Below, piece by piece: positions 33,456-42,809 of a stretch of DNA of 64,000 nt. The DNA is taken from positions 56,247-120,246 of the forward strand of contig NZ_BIMH01000013.1 of NCBI RefSeq assembly GCF_004000985.1, read 5' to 3'. The notes below the pieces were generated by a model that worked only from the letters and a program-made list of their open reading frames with translations, was not told where the DNA came from and did no database searches. The stretch comes from Paenibacillus validus NBRC 15382. Its GTDB lineage: Bacteria; Bacillota; Bacilli; Paenibacillales; NBRC-103111. Made by a program: the position numbers and the translations under genes. The stretch's first letter is position 1. Every line of letters starts with the position of its first letter.

Positions 33456-35261
33456 TTGACCAGGTTAAACACTTTTATAAGAATCTATAAGAATTGCAAC
33501 AAAAAAATCATTTTCAAAGTTTTGCGCCGTAGCCGAAAATTGGGGTTAGTAAGTCGCTTTTTGATTATTGATGTTCTCCTTCTTTTGATTTACTTCTCCT
33601 CTTTATTGCCATGGTGCTTAAAAGTGTTATTAGCAGCATTATGGTTAATTCCGTACTTGGGAATAACTGTAGCAAAGACCAAGCTAACTTGTCGTCTGTG
33701 GCATAGAATTAGAAAGTTTAACTATATTGGAATTGATAGTACAGCTGAGGATTTAAAGGCTAGATTGAGATTGTTCAGAAAAGGGATTTCGCTGCTATTT
33801 TCTTATTTTGTATCTTTTAGTGTTATTGTAAGTTGGGTGTGGGGACCTTTCGCCTTTTCAATTGATAGGTGGTTGTTTAATGACTTTGTCTTTACAGGAT
33901 GGCTTGGGTTAATCTTTTATGCTTTTTGCTTTTTATCCATTACGAGCCGACGCTGGCTTATACCATTGGTTTCTTTAACCAGCCCATTTATTTCCTTATC
34001 ACTTTTCCTAAGTGTATTAAATGAAATAAACCAATACTTATCTCATATTACAGGCATTCCATATTCGATACCACTGAACAGCTTTTTTGATAGCTATGTT
34101 TACATGTTTGTTCAATCTGGAACAGACAAAAGGTTTGCCTTTTATAATTTTATGTATTCGTTCGCATTCCAACTGTTGTATGTTATCATTCAACCTGTCT
34201 ATAAACTAGAAAAAAGTAGGCTGGCCCTAGAGACAGTGGCCTTCCTTTTTGGAGCAGTATCGGTTCTCGGTCTTCTTATGGCGCAGCCTATTTCACAAAT
34301 ATTGTTCGATTACTTGCAGACTAACAAAGAGATGCTTTCTTATCTTGAGTTTAAGGACGAAGCTGGGTTCAGATTGTTTTATGAGCAAACATTGAAATAT
34401 GTGATCTTGCCCTTTTCATTAGGTACAACATTTCCAATCCTTATATTCAAATATAGAGAAGCGGCCAGTAAGAGCAAAGGACAAAAAGTATTTGATAGTG
34501 CATGCAGCAATACCAACGTCCCCGCCTCTGAAATGATGCCCTTGTTACGTAAGGCGATCTATTTTGGAGGAGGCTCGATCCGTGGAATGATTCATGGCCA
34601 CTATCTCCTTCACTCATACGTACCGTTATTAAACGCGTACCGATCTCGTCGCAAAAGTTGGCTGCAAAAAAAACGTGCAGCAATTATCTCGCGATGTAGA
34701 AAAAGGATAGATAGATTGCGCAATATACCAAATTCAGTTCGACGGACGTTGACTCAGGTCGGTGACTCTGTTTATACAGGCTTCAAAAACTTACGTATAG
34801 AGTTTGAGCAAGCTCGGAATAAGCGACATTTTGGGGTTAGACTTACAATAGCTTTATTTTTAGCAGTTGGTTGGGTTATTTTAGTGATGTCAGGTCTTTT
34901 ATCCCGTGTGCTCTCGAGCTTTTATGAAAGTTATGTAAGTCTATATGGTTCTGACATTACAAGAGCACATGCTTTGTTTGTAGTTCTTTATTTGCTAATG
35001 GCTTGTTTGTATTTTTTAGGGAAATCAATAGCAAATCGCTATTGCCCATCTATTTGGCGATTAGAACTAAGTAAGATGGCTGTGCATCTTCTTCTCTTCA
35101 TCCTATCCGCAGGAATTATCTTCTTTACAGATTTTATCTACAATGAATGGGCTGCGGCTCTCTTTCTCCCCGGAATGTGGCACGTTATTTGGTTATTAGA
35201 ACAAGTTAACCGACCAAAGCAAGACAAATCGAAGGGGTCATTCGAAAATAATAAGAATTGA
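33456..35261 (+). CDS. Large polytopic membrane protein, unknown
   Basis: 601 residues, TTG start after GGAGGTC. About ten hydrophobic helices, five or six in the N-terminal 250 residues and more after residue 460, around a soluble basic segment (RRKSWLQKKRAAIISRCRKR). No transporter or enzyme signature found. It lies between the zinc-ribbon module and Gabija-like genes; membrane effectors are common in defence islands, but that is only context. Confidence 0.5.
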   Translation: MTRLNTFIRIYKNCNKKIIFKVLRRSRKLGLVSRFLIIDVLLLLIYFSSLLPWCLKVLLAALWLIPYLGITVAKTKLTCRLWHRIRKFNYIGIDSTAEDLKARLRLFRKGISLLFSYFVSFSVIVSWVWGPFAFSIDRWLFNDFVFTGWLGLIFYAFCFLSITSRRWLIPLVSLTSPFISLSLFLSVLNEINQYLSHITGIPYSIPLNSFFDSYVYMFVQSGTDKRFAFYNFMYSFAFQLLYVIIQPVYKLEKSRLALETVAFLFGAVSVLGLLMAQPISQILFDYLQTNKEMLSYLEFKDEAGFRLFYEQTLKYVILPFSLGTTFPILIFKYREAASKSKGQKVFDSACSNTNVPASEMMPLLRKAIYFGGGSIRGMIHGHYLLHSYVPLLNAYRSRRKSWLQKKRAAIISRCRKRIDRLRNIPNSVRRTLTQVGDSVYTGFKNLRIEFEQARNKRHFGVRLTIALFLAVGWVILVMSGLLSRVLSSFYESYVSLYGSDITRAHALFVVLYLLMACLYFLGKSIANRYCPSIWRLELSKMAVHLLLFILSAGIIFFTDFIYNEWAAALFLPGMWHVIWLLEQVNRPKQDKSKGSFENNKN

Positions 35262-35425
35262 TTTGACTTATGGAGTTACATAAGATCAGCTTTTGTTTTA
35301 AGATGGCGATCATACCAGTGTCATGGATTCTCTTCATTGTATTTTCTGGGGGCCAATACGATTCATGTACATAAACAGATAGATAACTTAAATAATGCTA
35401 AGCAAGAGAAGAGGAGTCATAGAAA

Positions 35426-37495
35426 GTGTATATATCACAAATCAGTGTAGAAAACTTTCGAAATTTTAAAGGATCAAACAACATTGTAGAATTTAATGAG
35501 GGCGTCAATGTAATTATTGGCCACAATAACTCTGGTAAATCGAATCTACTAAAAGCACTTGATTTAGTATTAAACTATGGATCTTCCAAAAGATTATCAA
35601 TAGATGACTTTAACAAGGAAGTAAGCATTCAAGAATTAAAAGAAAAATCACCTAAAGTGTCAATAACGGTGACTTTTGCAGAATCTGCTAATGAAGTTGA
35701 ATATTCTGAGGATTTGATAACAGTATCGACATGGTTAACTCAATTGAAAAGTCCTTATCAAGCGCAATTAACGTATGTGTTTTATTTGCCTGAAAAGGAA
35801 GAGGCGGAATATAAAAGAACATTAGCAAACATTGCTTCCGATGATATTGAACAGTATTGGTTAGCAATAAAACATAATTTTCTAAGAAAGTATAAGAGCA
35901 ACATTTACGGGGGAAACCCAGATTTTAAACAAGTTGCAGATACAGAAAGCTTGAAGAAATTTGATTTTCAATTTTTAGATGCCATCAGGGATGTTGAGCG
36001 CGATCTGTTTACTGGCAAGAACACACTTTTACGAGAAGTCATTGATTTTTTTATGGATTATGAAATAAAGAGTGATAAAACCAAGGATAAAACAAAACAA
36101 CAGGGAGAGATAGAGCAATTAAAAAAAGAATTCTCTACTCATGCATCTTCGTTGATTAAGACCTTGCAACGAAGAATGGAGCATGGAAAAAAAGAAATGC
36201 TTAGTTACGCAAATAATACTGGAGCTTCGTTTGGTAATGCAGAGCCAGATTTCGATGGTCACATAATGGATACAGAACTGTATTCAGCCCTAAGATTAAT
36301 TGTTAAATATCAAACAGGCATATCTATTCCTGCAACTCATAATGGGTTGGGATACAACAATCTAATATTTATGTCTCTACTATTGGCTAAAATGCAGAAA
36401 GATGCTTCGGGTGATTATCTTGGCAGTAATGCGAAGGTTTTTCCCATATTAGTTATTGAGGAGCCTGAAGCACATCTACATCCTGCTATGCAGTATAAGT
36501 TTTTAAAGTTTATAAGGAATAATATAAAGGATAAGGCTAGACAAGTTTTTGTTACAACTCATTCGCCGAATATAACCGCGGCAGTTAGTTTAGATGAAAT
36601 TATCTGTTTTCATCGGAAGAACGATAATACATTAAATGTTGGATATTTAGGCAAAGCTTTTGGTGACGATTTAAAGTCAAAAGCATACGTACAGCGTTTT
36701 TTGGATTCCACAAAGTGTGACATGTTGTTTGCTAAGGGGGTAATCCTTGTTGAGGGAATTACTGAGCAACTAAATATGTCTTTATTCGCTCAATACGAAG
36801 GTTACGATTTAGAGAGCAGCCACATATCGGTTATTAATATAGCTGGACGCTATTTCGGGCACTTTCTTAAACTTTTCGACTCAGATAATAAACATACCAT
36901 TCACAAGAAAGTTGCCTGCATTACAGATCTTGATCCTGTTAGGAAAGAGAACGTAGAAGACGCAAGTTTCGAAAAATGTTATCCATATGAACTAGACCAA
37001 GATAAGGAAAAATACACTTATAAATCATGTTCAAACGATTTAGTTGGAAAGTATTCAATTGATCCTCAAAAGAAAGAACTCAAAGGAAATATTGCTTGTT
37101 TTTCACAAAAAATCGGCCAAGGGAAGACATTCGAATATGCTCTTGCGTATACAAATCCTGGTTGTAAGTTGATAGTTACCGAGTCTATTTCTAATTCGAA
37201 GGAACTCTCACAATTAATCGATTCTTATAAGCAAGGTAAAACACTTGATCAGATGCTCAAATTATTAGGGAAGAAGGGTAAGGAGAATTCTAGAATTGCT
37301 GAAAGCATCGCTCAGTATGTTGGTTCTGATAATAGGGAACATTTGATTGCATCGAGATACTTAAATTCATTACAAAAGGGTGAGAATGCTTACGAGTTAG
37401 CAATAGCGTTAGAAGAAAACTACCGAAAGAAGAATATCGAGAATTTTAAAGTTCCAGCTTATATTAAGGATGCGATAGCATGGGTTTGCAGTTAA
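35426..37495 (+). CDS. gajA: GajA-like OLD-family ATPase-TOPRIM nuclease (Gabija)
   Basis: 689 residues, GTG start after GAGGAG. ABC-type ATPase with Walker A GHNNSGKS (residues 32-39) and signature/Walker B region (ILVIEEPEAHLHPAMQYKFL), then a TOPRIM domain with Glu443 (LVEGITEQLN) and an ITDLDP motif at Asp501. This is the OLD class 2 layout. The UvrD-like gene overlaps its end by 16 bp, which defines the Gabija anti-phage pair: GajA cuts DNA when nucleotides are depleted. Somewhat longer than the usual ~580 residues. Confidence 0.85.
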   Translation: MYISQISVENFRNFKGSNNIVEFNEGVNVIIGHNNSGKSNLLKALDLVLNYGSSKRLSIDDFNKEVSIQELKEKSPKVSITVTFAESANEVEYSEDLITVSTWLTQLKSPYQAQLTYVFYLPEKEEAEYKRTLANIASDDIEQYWLAIKHNFLRKYKSNIYGGNPDFKQVADTESLKKFDFQFLDAIRDVERDLFTGKNTLLREVIDFFMDYEIKSDKTKDKTKQQGEIEQLKKEFSTHASSLIKTLQRRMEHGKKEMLSYANNTGASFGNAEPDFDGHIMDTELYSALRLIVKYQTGISIPATHNGLGYNNLIFMSLLLAKMQKDASGDYLGSNAKVFPILVIEEPEAHLHPAMQYKFLKFIRNNIKDKARQVFVTTHSPNITAAVSLDEIICFHRKNDNTLNVGYLGKAFGDDLKSKAYVQRFLDSTKCDMLFAKGVILVEGITEQLNMSLFAQYEGYDLESSHISVINIAGRYFGHFLKLFDSDNKHTIHKKVACITDLDPVRKENVEDASFEKCYPYELDQDKEKYTYKSCSNDLVGKYSIDPQKKELKGNIACFSQKIGQGKTFEYALAYTNPGCKLIVTESISNSKELSQLIDSYKQGKTLDQMLKLLGKKGKENSRIAESIAQYVGSDNREHLIASRYLNSLQKGENAYELAIALEENYRKKNIENFKVPAYIKDAIAWVCS

Positions 37496-39189
37496 TTAAC
37501 TCGGATTCTTTGATTGACATCGAAAAACACTTTAAAATTACTGCTGGTCCAGGAGCAGGGAAAACAAAGTTTCTAATTAGTCATATTAAGAACGTTCTCC
37601 ATAATTCAAATCGGTTGGGGCGAAATAGAAAAATAGCTTGTATCACTTACACAAATGTGGGCGTCGAGACCATTGTACAAAGACTTGGTGATGAACTTGA
37701 CCATGTAGAAGTTAGTACTATACATAGTTTTCTCTTTATGCATATCGTTAAGCCATATCTGTATTTAATTAGTGATAAACATGGGATCAATCATTTAAAA
37801 ATAGATGCACCCTACGAACATATTATCTCTAATGGTTATTTTAGAAAAACAGATTTGGGTATGAAAAACATAAAAGAGCAAGACATGAAGAAAGTATTTT
37901 GGTTTATTGAGGGTACTTCGTGCAAGTTACATATACGAGGTAGGAAGAGTGACTTTCATAAGAGCCTACTTAAATATAAGAAGATGTTTTGGGAAAAAGG
38001 GATAATACATTACGAAGATGTGTTGGCCTTTGCTTGGGAGATTTTAAATTCATCTAAAGAAATCCTTCGTATAATACGTTCTAAATTCCCTTATTTCTTC
38101 ATTGATGAGTTCCAGGATACGAACCCAGTCCAAACTGAAATAATAAAACTAATAGCTGAGAAAGAAACAATTGTAGGTGTCATTGGAGATAAAGCTCAAT
38201 CTATATATGAGTTCCAAGGTGCGGATGTTAAGCAATTTGATAATTTTTTCTTGCCAGGTATGGCTTCCTACAAAATGGAAGATAACCACAGAAGTACTGA
38301 AAACATAATTAAGCTGTTGAACGTAATTAGGAAAGATATTATCCAAAGAAGCCCAGACAATAAAGTAGGGAGCACCCCATGTATTATCGTAGGCGAACCT
38401 TTGCAGGCGTTAAAACATGTGCAGGATGTTGTAGGCGAGGAAGAAGTTGTTACTCTTTCATATTCCAATCTCATGGCGAATTCCGTTAGAAATAAGAAGG
38501 ATTATAAAGACGGGCAAAAGTGGATGTTGATCGATGAGGCATTTGTAGATTCCAACGCTGATCGCAGAAAGGTTATAATCTCAATTATCAAGGCCATAGA
38601 GTATGCAAGGCTCAATCATTTCAAGGATGCAATAAGAGAGTTAAGTAGACATTTAAGAAATAAAGATGATTATAATGGACAAAAGTCCGCAATAGATTTT
38701 ATTAGGATGATGTTGAATGATTACAGTACATATAGCGATGAACCATTGTGGAAACTTTATTGTAGGGTAAAAGAGACAGGATATTTTGACATTCCAAAGA
38801 TTATGGAGAGTAAGGGAGAAAAAGCACCTTCATTAATAGAAGACTATTATAAATCTACGATATATTCGGGCATAGCGTTAAGTGTGAAGATAACAGAGGA
38901 TAGTAGCTTACATCGTACTATCCATAAAGCTAAAGGCAGCGAGTTCAATAATGTAATGGTAATTGTCAAAGGTAAGGACGGTTATAAGTACAATGAAGAA
39001 AGGGATTTAGGGTTCTTACTTGATCCTGATATAAATGGGAATGAAGATCACAGGGTTAACTATGTAGCTTGTAGTAGGGCGAAAAAGAATTTGTTTATTT
39101 GTGTGCCGGAGATTTCAAAGGTATCCCAAAATGCATTGATGGGTAGATGTATAGTAATAAACCTTCATGATCTTCGCTCGCAAACCTAG
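37480..39189 (+). CDS. gajB: GajB-like UvrD/Rep-family helicase (Gabija)
   Basis: 569 residues, ATG 37480 inside the gajA end. Superfamily 1 motifs: Walker A GPGAGKT (residues 23-29), DEFQDTNPVQ around 209-218, GDKAQSIYEFQGAD, IHKAKGSEFNNVMVI and YVACSRAKKNLFI. GajB senses DNA ends and activates GajA by burning nucleotides. Motifs are complete, so the pair should be functional. Confidence 0.85.
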   Translation: MGLQLINSDSLIDIEKHFKITAGPGAGKTKFLISHIKNVLHNSNRLGRNRKIACITYTNVGVETIVQRLGDELDHVEVSTIHSFLFMHIVKPYLYLISDKHGINHLKIDAPYEHIISNGYFRKTDLGMKNIKEQDMKKVFWFIEGTSCKLHIRGRKSDFHKSLLKYKKMFWEKGIIHYEDVLAFAWEILNSSKEILRIIRSKFPYFFIDEFQDTNPVQTEIIKLIAEKETIVGVIGDKAQSIYEFQGADVKQFDNFFLPGMASYKMEDNHRSTENIIKLLNVIRKDIIQRSPDNKVGSTPCIIVGEPLQALKHVQDVVGEEEVVTLSYSNLMANSVRNKKDYKDGQKWMLIDEAFVDSNADRRKVIISIIKAIEYARLNHFKDAIRELSRHLRNKDDYNGQKSAIDFIRMMLNDYSTYSDEPLWKLYCRVKETGYFDIPKIMESKGEKAPSLIEDYYKSTIYSGIALSVKITEDSSLHRTIHKAKGSEFNNVMVIVKGKDGYKYNEERDLGFLLDPDINGNEDHRVNYVACSRAKKNLFICVPEISKVSQNALMGRCIVINLHDLRSQT

Positions 39190-39280
39190 CATGATCCTCA
39201 GAGGGAATAAAGCTCGGTTCGATTAATCCGACTCGTAACAGTCTTGCAATCCATTCAGCATCGCAAACATCGGTTTTCAT
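39190..39280 (-). pseudogene. IS110-family transposase fragment
   Basis: The minus-strand frame reads KTDVCDAEWIARLLRVGLIE then PSFIPSED, the conserved block of IS110 transposases (KTDxxDAxWIAxLL). Only ~30 codons remain, abutting the gajB end. Confidence 0.6.
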
Positions 39281-39462
39281 GCTTACCCGATAACAAAAAA
39301 CAAATTACCGGGATCTGTAAGAAAACGTTTATAAGAAATGTATGGGATCTCAAAGGTATAATTTGAAAGGTCCTTTCTTATATTTCATGACCAACAGTAA
39401 ACCCTGTCGTGCAAAAGCAAACACAAATAGTATTTTAAGAAATCAGATAAGGGGTTGTTGTA

Positions 39463-39752
39463 GTGGATCATTCATATTTTGGTCCTCTGTATACCGGAGG
39501 GGCACAATTCCTCAGGTCTTGAGTATCAAGATACAGTAGCCCTATATATGTTTTTTAATTATTTAAGCAATAGTCCTGTTTCTATAAAAAGCTTGGGACT
39601 TGAAATGACAAATGATTTTTCTTTGAGTGGAGTATATGATTTCTGGAATTACTGATAAAAATACTGGTGGGTTTGAGGCCTTTTGTGAAGGCTTCAAGGA
39701 AAAAATGAATATATTTTCTTCCTACAGAACCAAAGTGGTGAAGAAATGTTAA
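39463..39752 (+). pseudogene. Frameshifted gene remnant, unknown
   Basis: GTG 39463 (AGGGG site) reads VDHSYFGPLYTGGAQFLRS. After a shift near 39520 it continues EYQDTVALYMFFNYLSNSPV and MTNDFSLSGVYDFWNY, and after another GFEAFCEGFKEKMNIFSSYR. Together these read as one decayed ~95-residue start of a protein, perhaps cut by the IS4-family insertion. No family recognised. Confidence 0.35.
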
Positions 39753-39825
39753 TGACAGGATTAAACAATGTTATAGTTGAAGATAAATCTGATTGGGATA
39801 GCGGGCTCATCGAATAAATTAGTAA

Positions 39826-41335
39826 CTCAACATTCGCAGCTTGAAATTTCGAACAAACCCTTGATGTAACAGGCAATGCCTCCGCAAAATGATCGTTCTT
39901 GACAGAAAAACACCTCACTTGTTTGGTAAAATGGAAGTGACTAGCAACCATCCCAAACAAAGAAAGGTGTTGTACTTCCTATGTTACACCACAATCCGCT
40001 GTCTGAGAAGGATAAAGAACGCATTTCTGACTTATTTTCGACTTTAGGTATTGGACAGATCCTTCGTAAAGCTGGCATCAAAAAATCCTTTGGAATGTCT
40101 AGTTTAGCGGTCTTTCAACTGATCTTCTCTCTAGTTTTCCAGGGTCGAAACTGGTTTCGTCTTTTGGAAGGAGAACGAAGATCCTCCTTGCCGGGAAAAG
40201 ACGTAGTCTATCGTTTTCTGAATCACTCTCGATTTGCTTGGCGGCGATTTCTGCATGCACTCAGTTTGAAGATGGTCAGCCATTTTGAATCGCTCACTTC
40301 ATCCTCACGCATTAAAGCGTTTATCATCGATGATTCCGTTATTAACCGTAATCGCAGTAAGAAGGCTGAACTACTCGCCCGGGTCCATGATCATACGACC
40401 GGTCGCTTCGTTCGCGGATATACGATGTTGACGCTTGGCTGGTCGGATGGATTCAGCTTTGCGCCGATCGATTTTGTCATGCTAAGCTCCGCCAAACTGG
40501 CAAACCGCTTTTGCGAAATGAAAGATCATCTCTTTAAGCGTTCACAGGGTTACAAGCGCCGGACCGAAGCGCTGACTCGCAAACCCGATGCGGTGGTCTC
40601 TTTGTTGGACGATGCGTTAAAAGCCGGATTTTCGGCTGATTTCGTGCTGATGGATAGTTGGTTTACGCAAGTTCCGTTATTAAAAGATCTGATGACCCGG
40701 GGACTGCATGTGATTGGAATGATCAAGGACATGAAGCAGCGCTACTTCCTTGGCGACAAACGATTGTCTCTGAAGGAATTGTATGCCTCCTTACCCAAAT
40801 CCAAAAAAGCAGATATCCTGGGCTCGGTATTGGTTCATACGGCTTGCGGATTGCCAATTAAGCTGGTATTCGTACAAAACCGAAACAAACGTCGGGAGTG
40901 GCTGGTTATCCTTAGCACTGATCTCGATTTAGACGATCAGGAAATCGTCCGAATTTACGGAATGCGCTGGAGCATCGAAACCTTTTTCAAATTCACCAAG
41001 TCGTTCCTAAAGCTTGGATCTGAATTTCAGGGGCGTTCCTTCGACATGCTCATAAGCCATACCACTATTGTGTTTACCCGCTATTTAGTCATGGAGTGGG
41101 AGCGTCGTCAGGAGAATGACCAGCGCTCGCTTGGCGGTTTGTTCTTCCTATTTTCGGACGAGGTCCGTGACATAGATTTGAAACTGGCCTTGCAACAACT
41201 CATTTCATTCTTTGTAGAATTAGTCGAAGCCAAAACGAAAACAGTCTACCATCTTGAGTCAAGTGCAGGAATGGATGGCTGGTTTACCTAACTACATCAA
41301 GGGTTTGTTTGGGAAACTAAGCTGCGAAAGTTGAG
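39826..41335 (+). mobile_element. IS4-family insertion sequence, ~1510 bp
   Basis: Long terminal inverted repeats of about 45 bp: left CTCAACATTCGCAGCTT... to AACAAACCCTTGATGTA; right, inverted, CTCAACTTTCGCAGCTT... to AACAAACCCTTGATGTAG. TTAGTAA flanks both sides (39819-39825 and 41336-41342), a probable 7-bp duplication. The transposase gene is intact. Confidence 0.88.
39981..41291 (+). CDS. IS4-family DDE transposase
   Basis: 436 residues, ATG preceded by AAAGGTG. Catalytic landmarks: FIIDDSVINRNRSK (first Asp), FVLMDSWFTQ (second Asp) and YGMRWSIETFFKFTKSFLKL (Glu with the Y-x2-R-x3-E-x6-K family signature). Full length. Confidence 0.92.
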   Translation: MLHHNPLSEKDKERISDLFSTLGIGQILRKAGIKKSFGMSSLAVFQLIFSLVFQGRNWFRLLEGERRSSLPGKDVVYRFLNHSRFAWRRFLHALSLKMVSHFESLTSSSRIKAFIIDDSVINRNRSKKAELLARVHDHTTGRFVRGYTMLTLGWSDGFSFAPIDFVMLSSAKLANRFCEMKDHLFKRSQGYKRRTEALTRKPDAVVSLLDDALKAGFSADFVLMDSWFTQVPLLKDLMTRGLHVIGMIKDMKQRYFLGDKRLSLKELYASLPKSKKADILGSVLVHTACGLPIKLVFVQNRNKRREWLVILSTDLDLDDQEIVRIYGMRWSIETFFKFTKSFLKLGSEFQGRSFDMLISHTTIVFTRYLVMEWERRQENDQRSLGGLFFLFSDEVRDIDLKLALQQLISFFVELVEAKTKTVYHLESSAGMDGWFT

Positions 41336-41510
41336 TTAGTAATAGCAGTTAGCAGAGTGGTTCACAATATTCTTTTCATGGTAATTACTGGTGGTTCATG
41401 ACATTTTATTTTTTGTGTTTATCATGTGCCGCGGCAAACCCAATAAAATCAACAAGATTGGTTCAAGAGATCTTTTACACCTAACACCTGTTGTCCCGAT
41501 GTAAAAAACT

Positions 41511-41575
41511 CGGAAAGTAGTAAAGAATGTTGGAAAGTAGTTAAGAAAGTCGGAAAGTGAACTTTTTTATCTACA
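41511..41575. repeat. Three tandem 20-bp repeats ending in TCTACA: candidate Tn7-like transposon end
   Basis: GGAAAGT recurs at 41512, 41532 and 41552, exactly 20 bp apart, within units like CGGAAAGTAGTAAAGAATGT. Read from the other strand, the block starts TGTAGATAAAAAAGTTCAC and runs into three ACTTTCC(G/A)A units. A terminal TGT plus closely packed ~20-bp sites is the architecture of TnsB-bound ends. The IS4-family copy lies just inside. The matching opposite end was not found. Confidence 0.5.
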
Positions 41576-41577
41576 TC

Positions 41578-41620
41578 GAAGAGGGTAGCTGATGGAATAT
41601 TCTAAGGCTACCCTCTTTAA
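41578..41620. terminator. Bidirectional hairpin/terminator
   Basis: AAGAGGGTAGC and GCTACCCTCTT form an 11-bp perfect stem around an 18-base loop, followed by TAATTTTT on the plus strand. Confidence 0.75.
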
Positions 41621-41647
41621 TTTTTGTAGAGAGAGCTGGTGAGATGT

Positions 41648-41983
41648 ATGAATGAAATTGGATATAGAATAAAGTGTATCCGAAAAGAAAACAAACAGAA
41701 CCAATCTCAATTCGCGAAAAGTATAGGGATTTCCCAAGGTAACCTGAGTGAAATTGAAAAAGGAAATAGTAACCCGTCTGCGGAAACACTAATTTCAATT
41801 AGAACCCAATATAATGTGAACCTAAACTGGTTGTTAACCGGAGTTGATTCGAATGATGGGGATACATATGACGACTATTATGAAGAAAAATTAATTGAGG
41901 TTTTTAGGAATCTTAATGATTATGATAAAAGGGAAATTATTGAGATTGCACTGTTGAAAGCGAGATTAAGAACTATTGACTAG
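41648..41983 (+). CDS. Small XRE-family regulator
   Basis: 111 residues from ATG 41648 (GTG 41639 also possible). Helix-turn-helix: RIKCIRKENKQNQSQFAKSI then GISQGNLSEIEKGNSNPSAE, ending NLNWLLTG, and an acidic helical tail (YEEKLIEVFRNLNDYDKREI). Probably a mobile-element repressor. It lies between two sets of transposon-end-like repeats. Confidence 0.8.
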   Translation: MNEIGYRIKCIRKENKQNQSQFAKSIGISQGNLSEIEKGNSNPSAETLISIRTQYNVNLNWLLTGVDSNDGDTYDDYYEEKLIEVFRNLNDYDKREIIEIALLKARLRTID

Positions 41984-42021
41984 GCTCAGTAGCGATGGCG
42001 AAGGAGTCCTGATAATACTGG

Positions 42022-42080
42022 TGTCCACTTTAGAAAATGGTGTTCCAAGAAATTAAAGTACTAAGACTGAAAAAATAAAG
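42022..42080. repeat. Tn7-type end candidate: TGT followed by AATAAAG-type sites
   Basis: TGTCCACTTTAGAAAATGG at 42022 is followed by AGAAATTAAAGTACTAAGAC (42048-42067, continuing TGA) and AAAAATAAAG. The order xAATAAAGTxnTAnACTGA resembles TnsB sites of the Tn7 left end, as I recall them. Confidence 0.4.
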
Positions 42081-42163
42081 CGGCGCAGCTAAACCAACGC
42101 GCAGAATTTGGCATTGATGGTGTTGTATCAAACCACTGGATTAGAGTATACTATAATAGTATT

Positions 42164-42379
42164 ATGATTGGAAAATTATTGTTTGGTATCCGAATAAATC
42201 CAAATGGACAGCCTTTATGTGTTACTATCGGAACAGTTAATTTTAAAGAAGCTCAGATCATTGATCCTGTTGGTATCTTAGCTCAATCAGGAGGGCAAAC
42301 GGCTGAATCAAAGTCAGCAATGTCCGAATATATTCGTAATCGTAAAAATGGTTATAATAAATTTACCTATAATCCATAA
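42164..42379 (+). CDS. Small hypothetical protein, 71 residues
   Basis: ATG 42164 has no visible ribosome site but follows a promoter-like TATAATAG. The product starts MIGKLLFGIRINPNGQPLCV and has no recognised motif. A weak hairpin at 42389-42417 follows. It is the only open gene between the two AATAAAG repeat clusters. Confidence 0.35.
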   Translation: MIGKLLFGIRINPNGQPLCVTIGTVNFKEAQIIDPVGILAQSGGQTAESKSAMSEYIRNRKNGYNKFTYNP

Positions 42380-42388
42380 CAGCATTAT

Positions 42389-42417
42389 CAAGGCACTCGC
42401 TTATGTGGGTGCTTCTT
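42389..42417 (+). terminator. Weak hairpin terminator
   Basis: GCACTCGC / GTGGGTGC (imperfect) with TTCTTTATTTTT after it, downstream of the 71-residue frame. Confidence 0.45.
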
Positions 42418-42452
42418 TATTTTTCCTGCCCCCCGCCCGTTCGTCTAAGTCA

Positions 42453-42582
42453 TTCTAGAATATTTTCTTCATGGTGGTAAAAGAAAATAAACCATTAGAC
42501 TAAAAAAAACTGATAATCTTACTTTTCCTAAATGTTCGAAGAAAATAAAGTTCTAGACTGAGAAAATAAAGTATTTTCTTAG
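42453..42582. repeat. Cluster of Tn7-type TnsB-site-like repeats
   Basis: Direct copies AAGAAAATAAACCATTAGAC (42481), GAAAATAAAGTTCTAGACTG (42541) and GAAAATAAAGTATTTTCTTA (42562), plus an inverted copy TTCTAGAATATTTTCTTC (42453-42470). The second copy matches the Tn7 left-end consensus (AATAAAGT...AnACTGA) closely. Probably a relic end of a second Tn7-like element. Confidence 0.5.
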
Positions 42583-42809
42583 TGCTTAGGTTAAGATGAG
42601 ACCCCTGTTTAAGCAATACATGCTACTCGCGTATGTCCAATAATAGGTAATTGGAAATGGAATGTAATGAGGAGGACGTAGCCCAAGCGAAGGCGCGGGA
42701 AGCGTTCTTTTTATTAAACTAACTGGCAGAATAATGATTGTAAGGATGGAATTATTACAAATATATTGCATTTGTATGGTATAAATCTTAGGATGGTGAA
42801 TACTCAGTG

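Noticed and set aside
22712..39189. CRISPR-associated transposon
   Set aside because: No repeat-spacer array and no cas gene is visible near the two TniQ genes.
35426..39189. PARIS or retron-type system instead of Gabija
   Set aside because: The partner is a full UvrD-like helicase with complete motifs and the nuclease has both ATPase and TOPRIM domains, which fits Gabija better.
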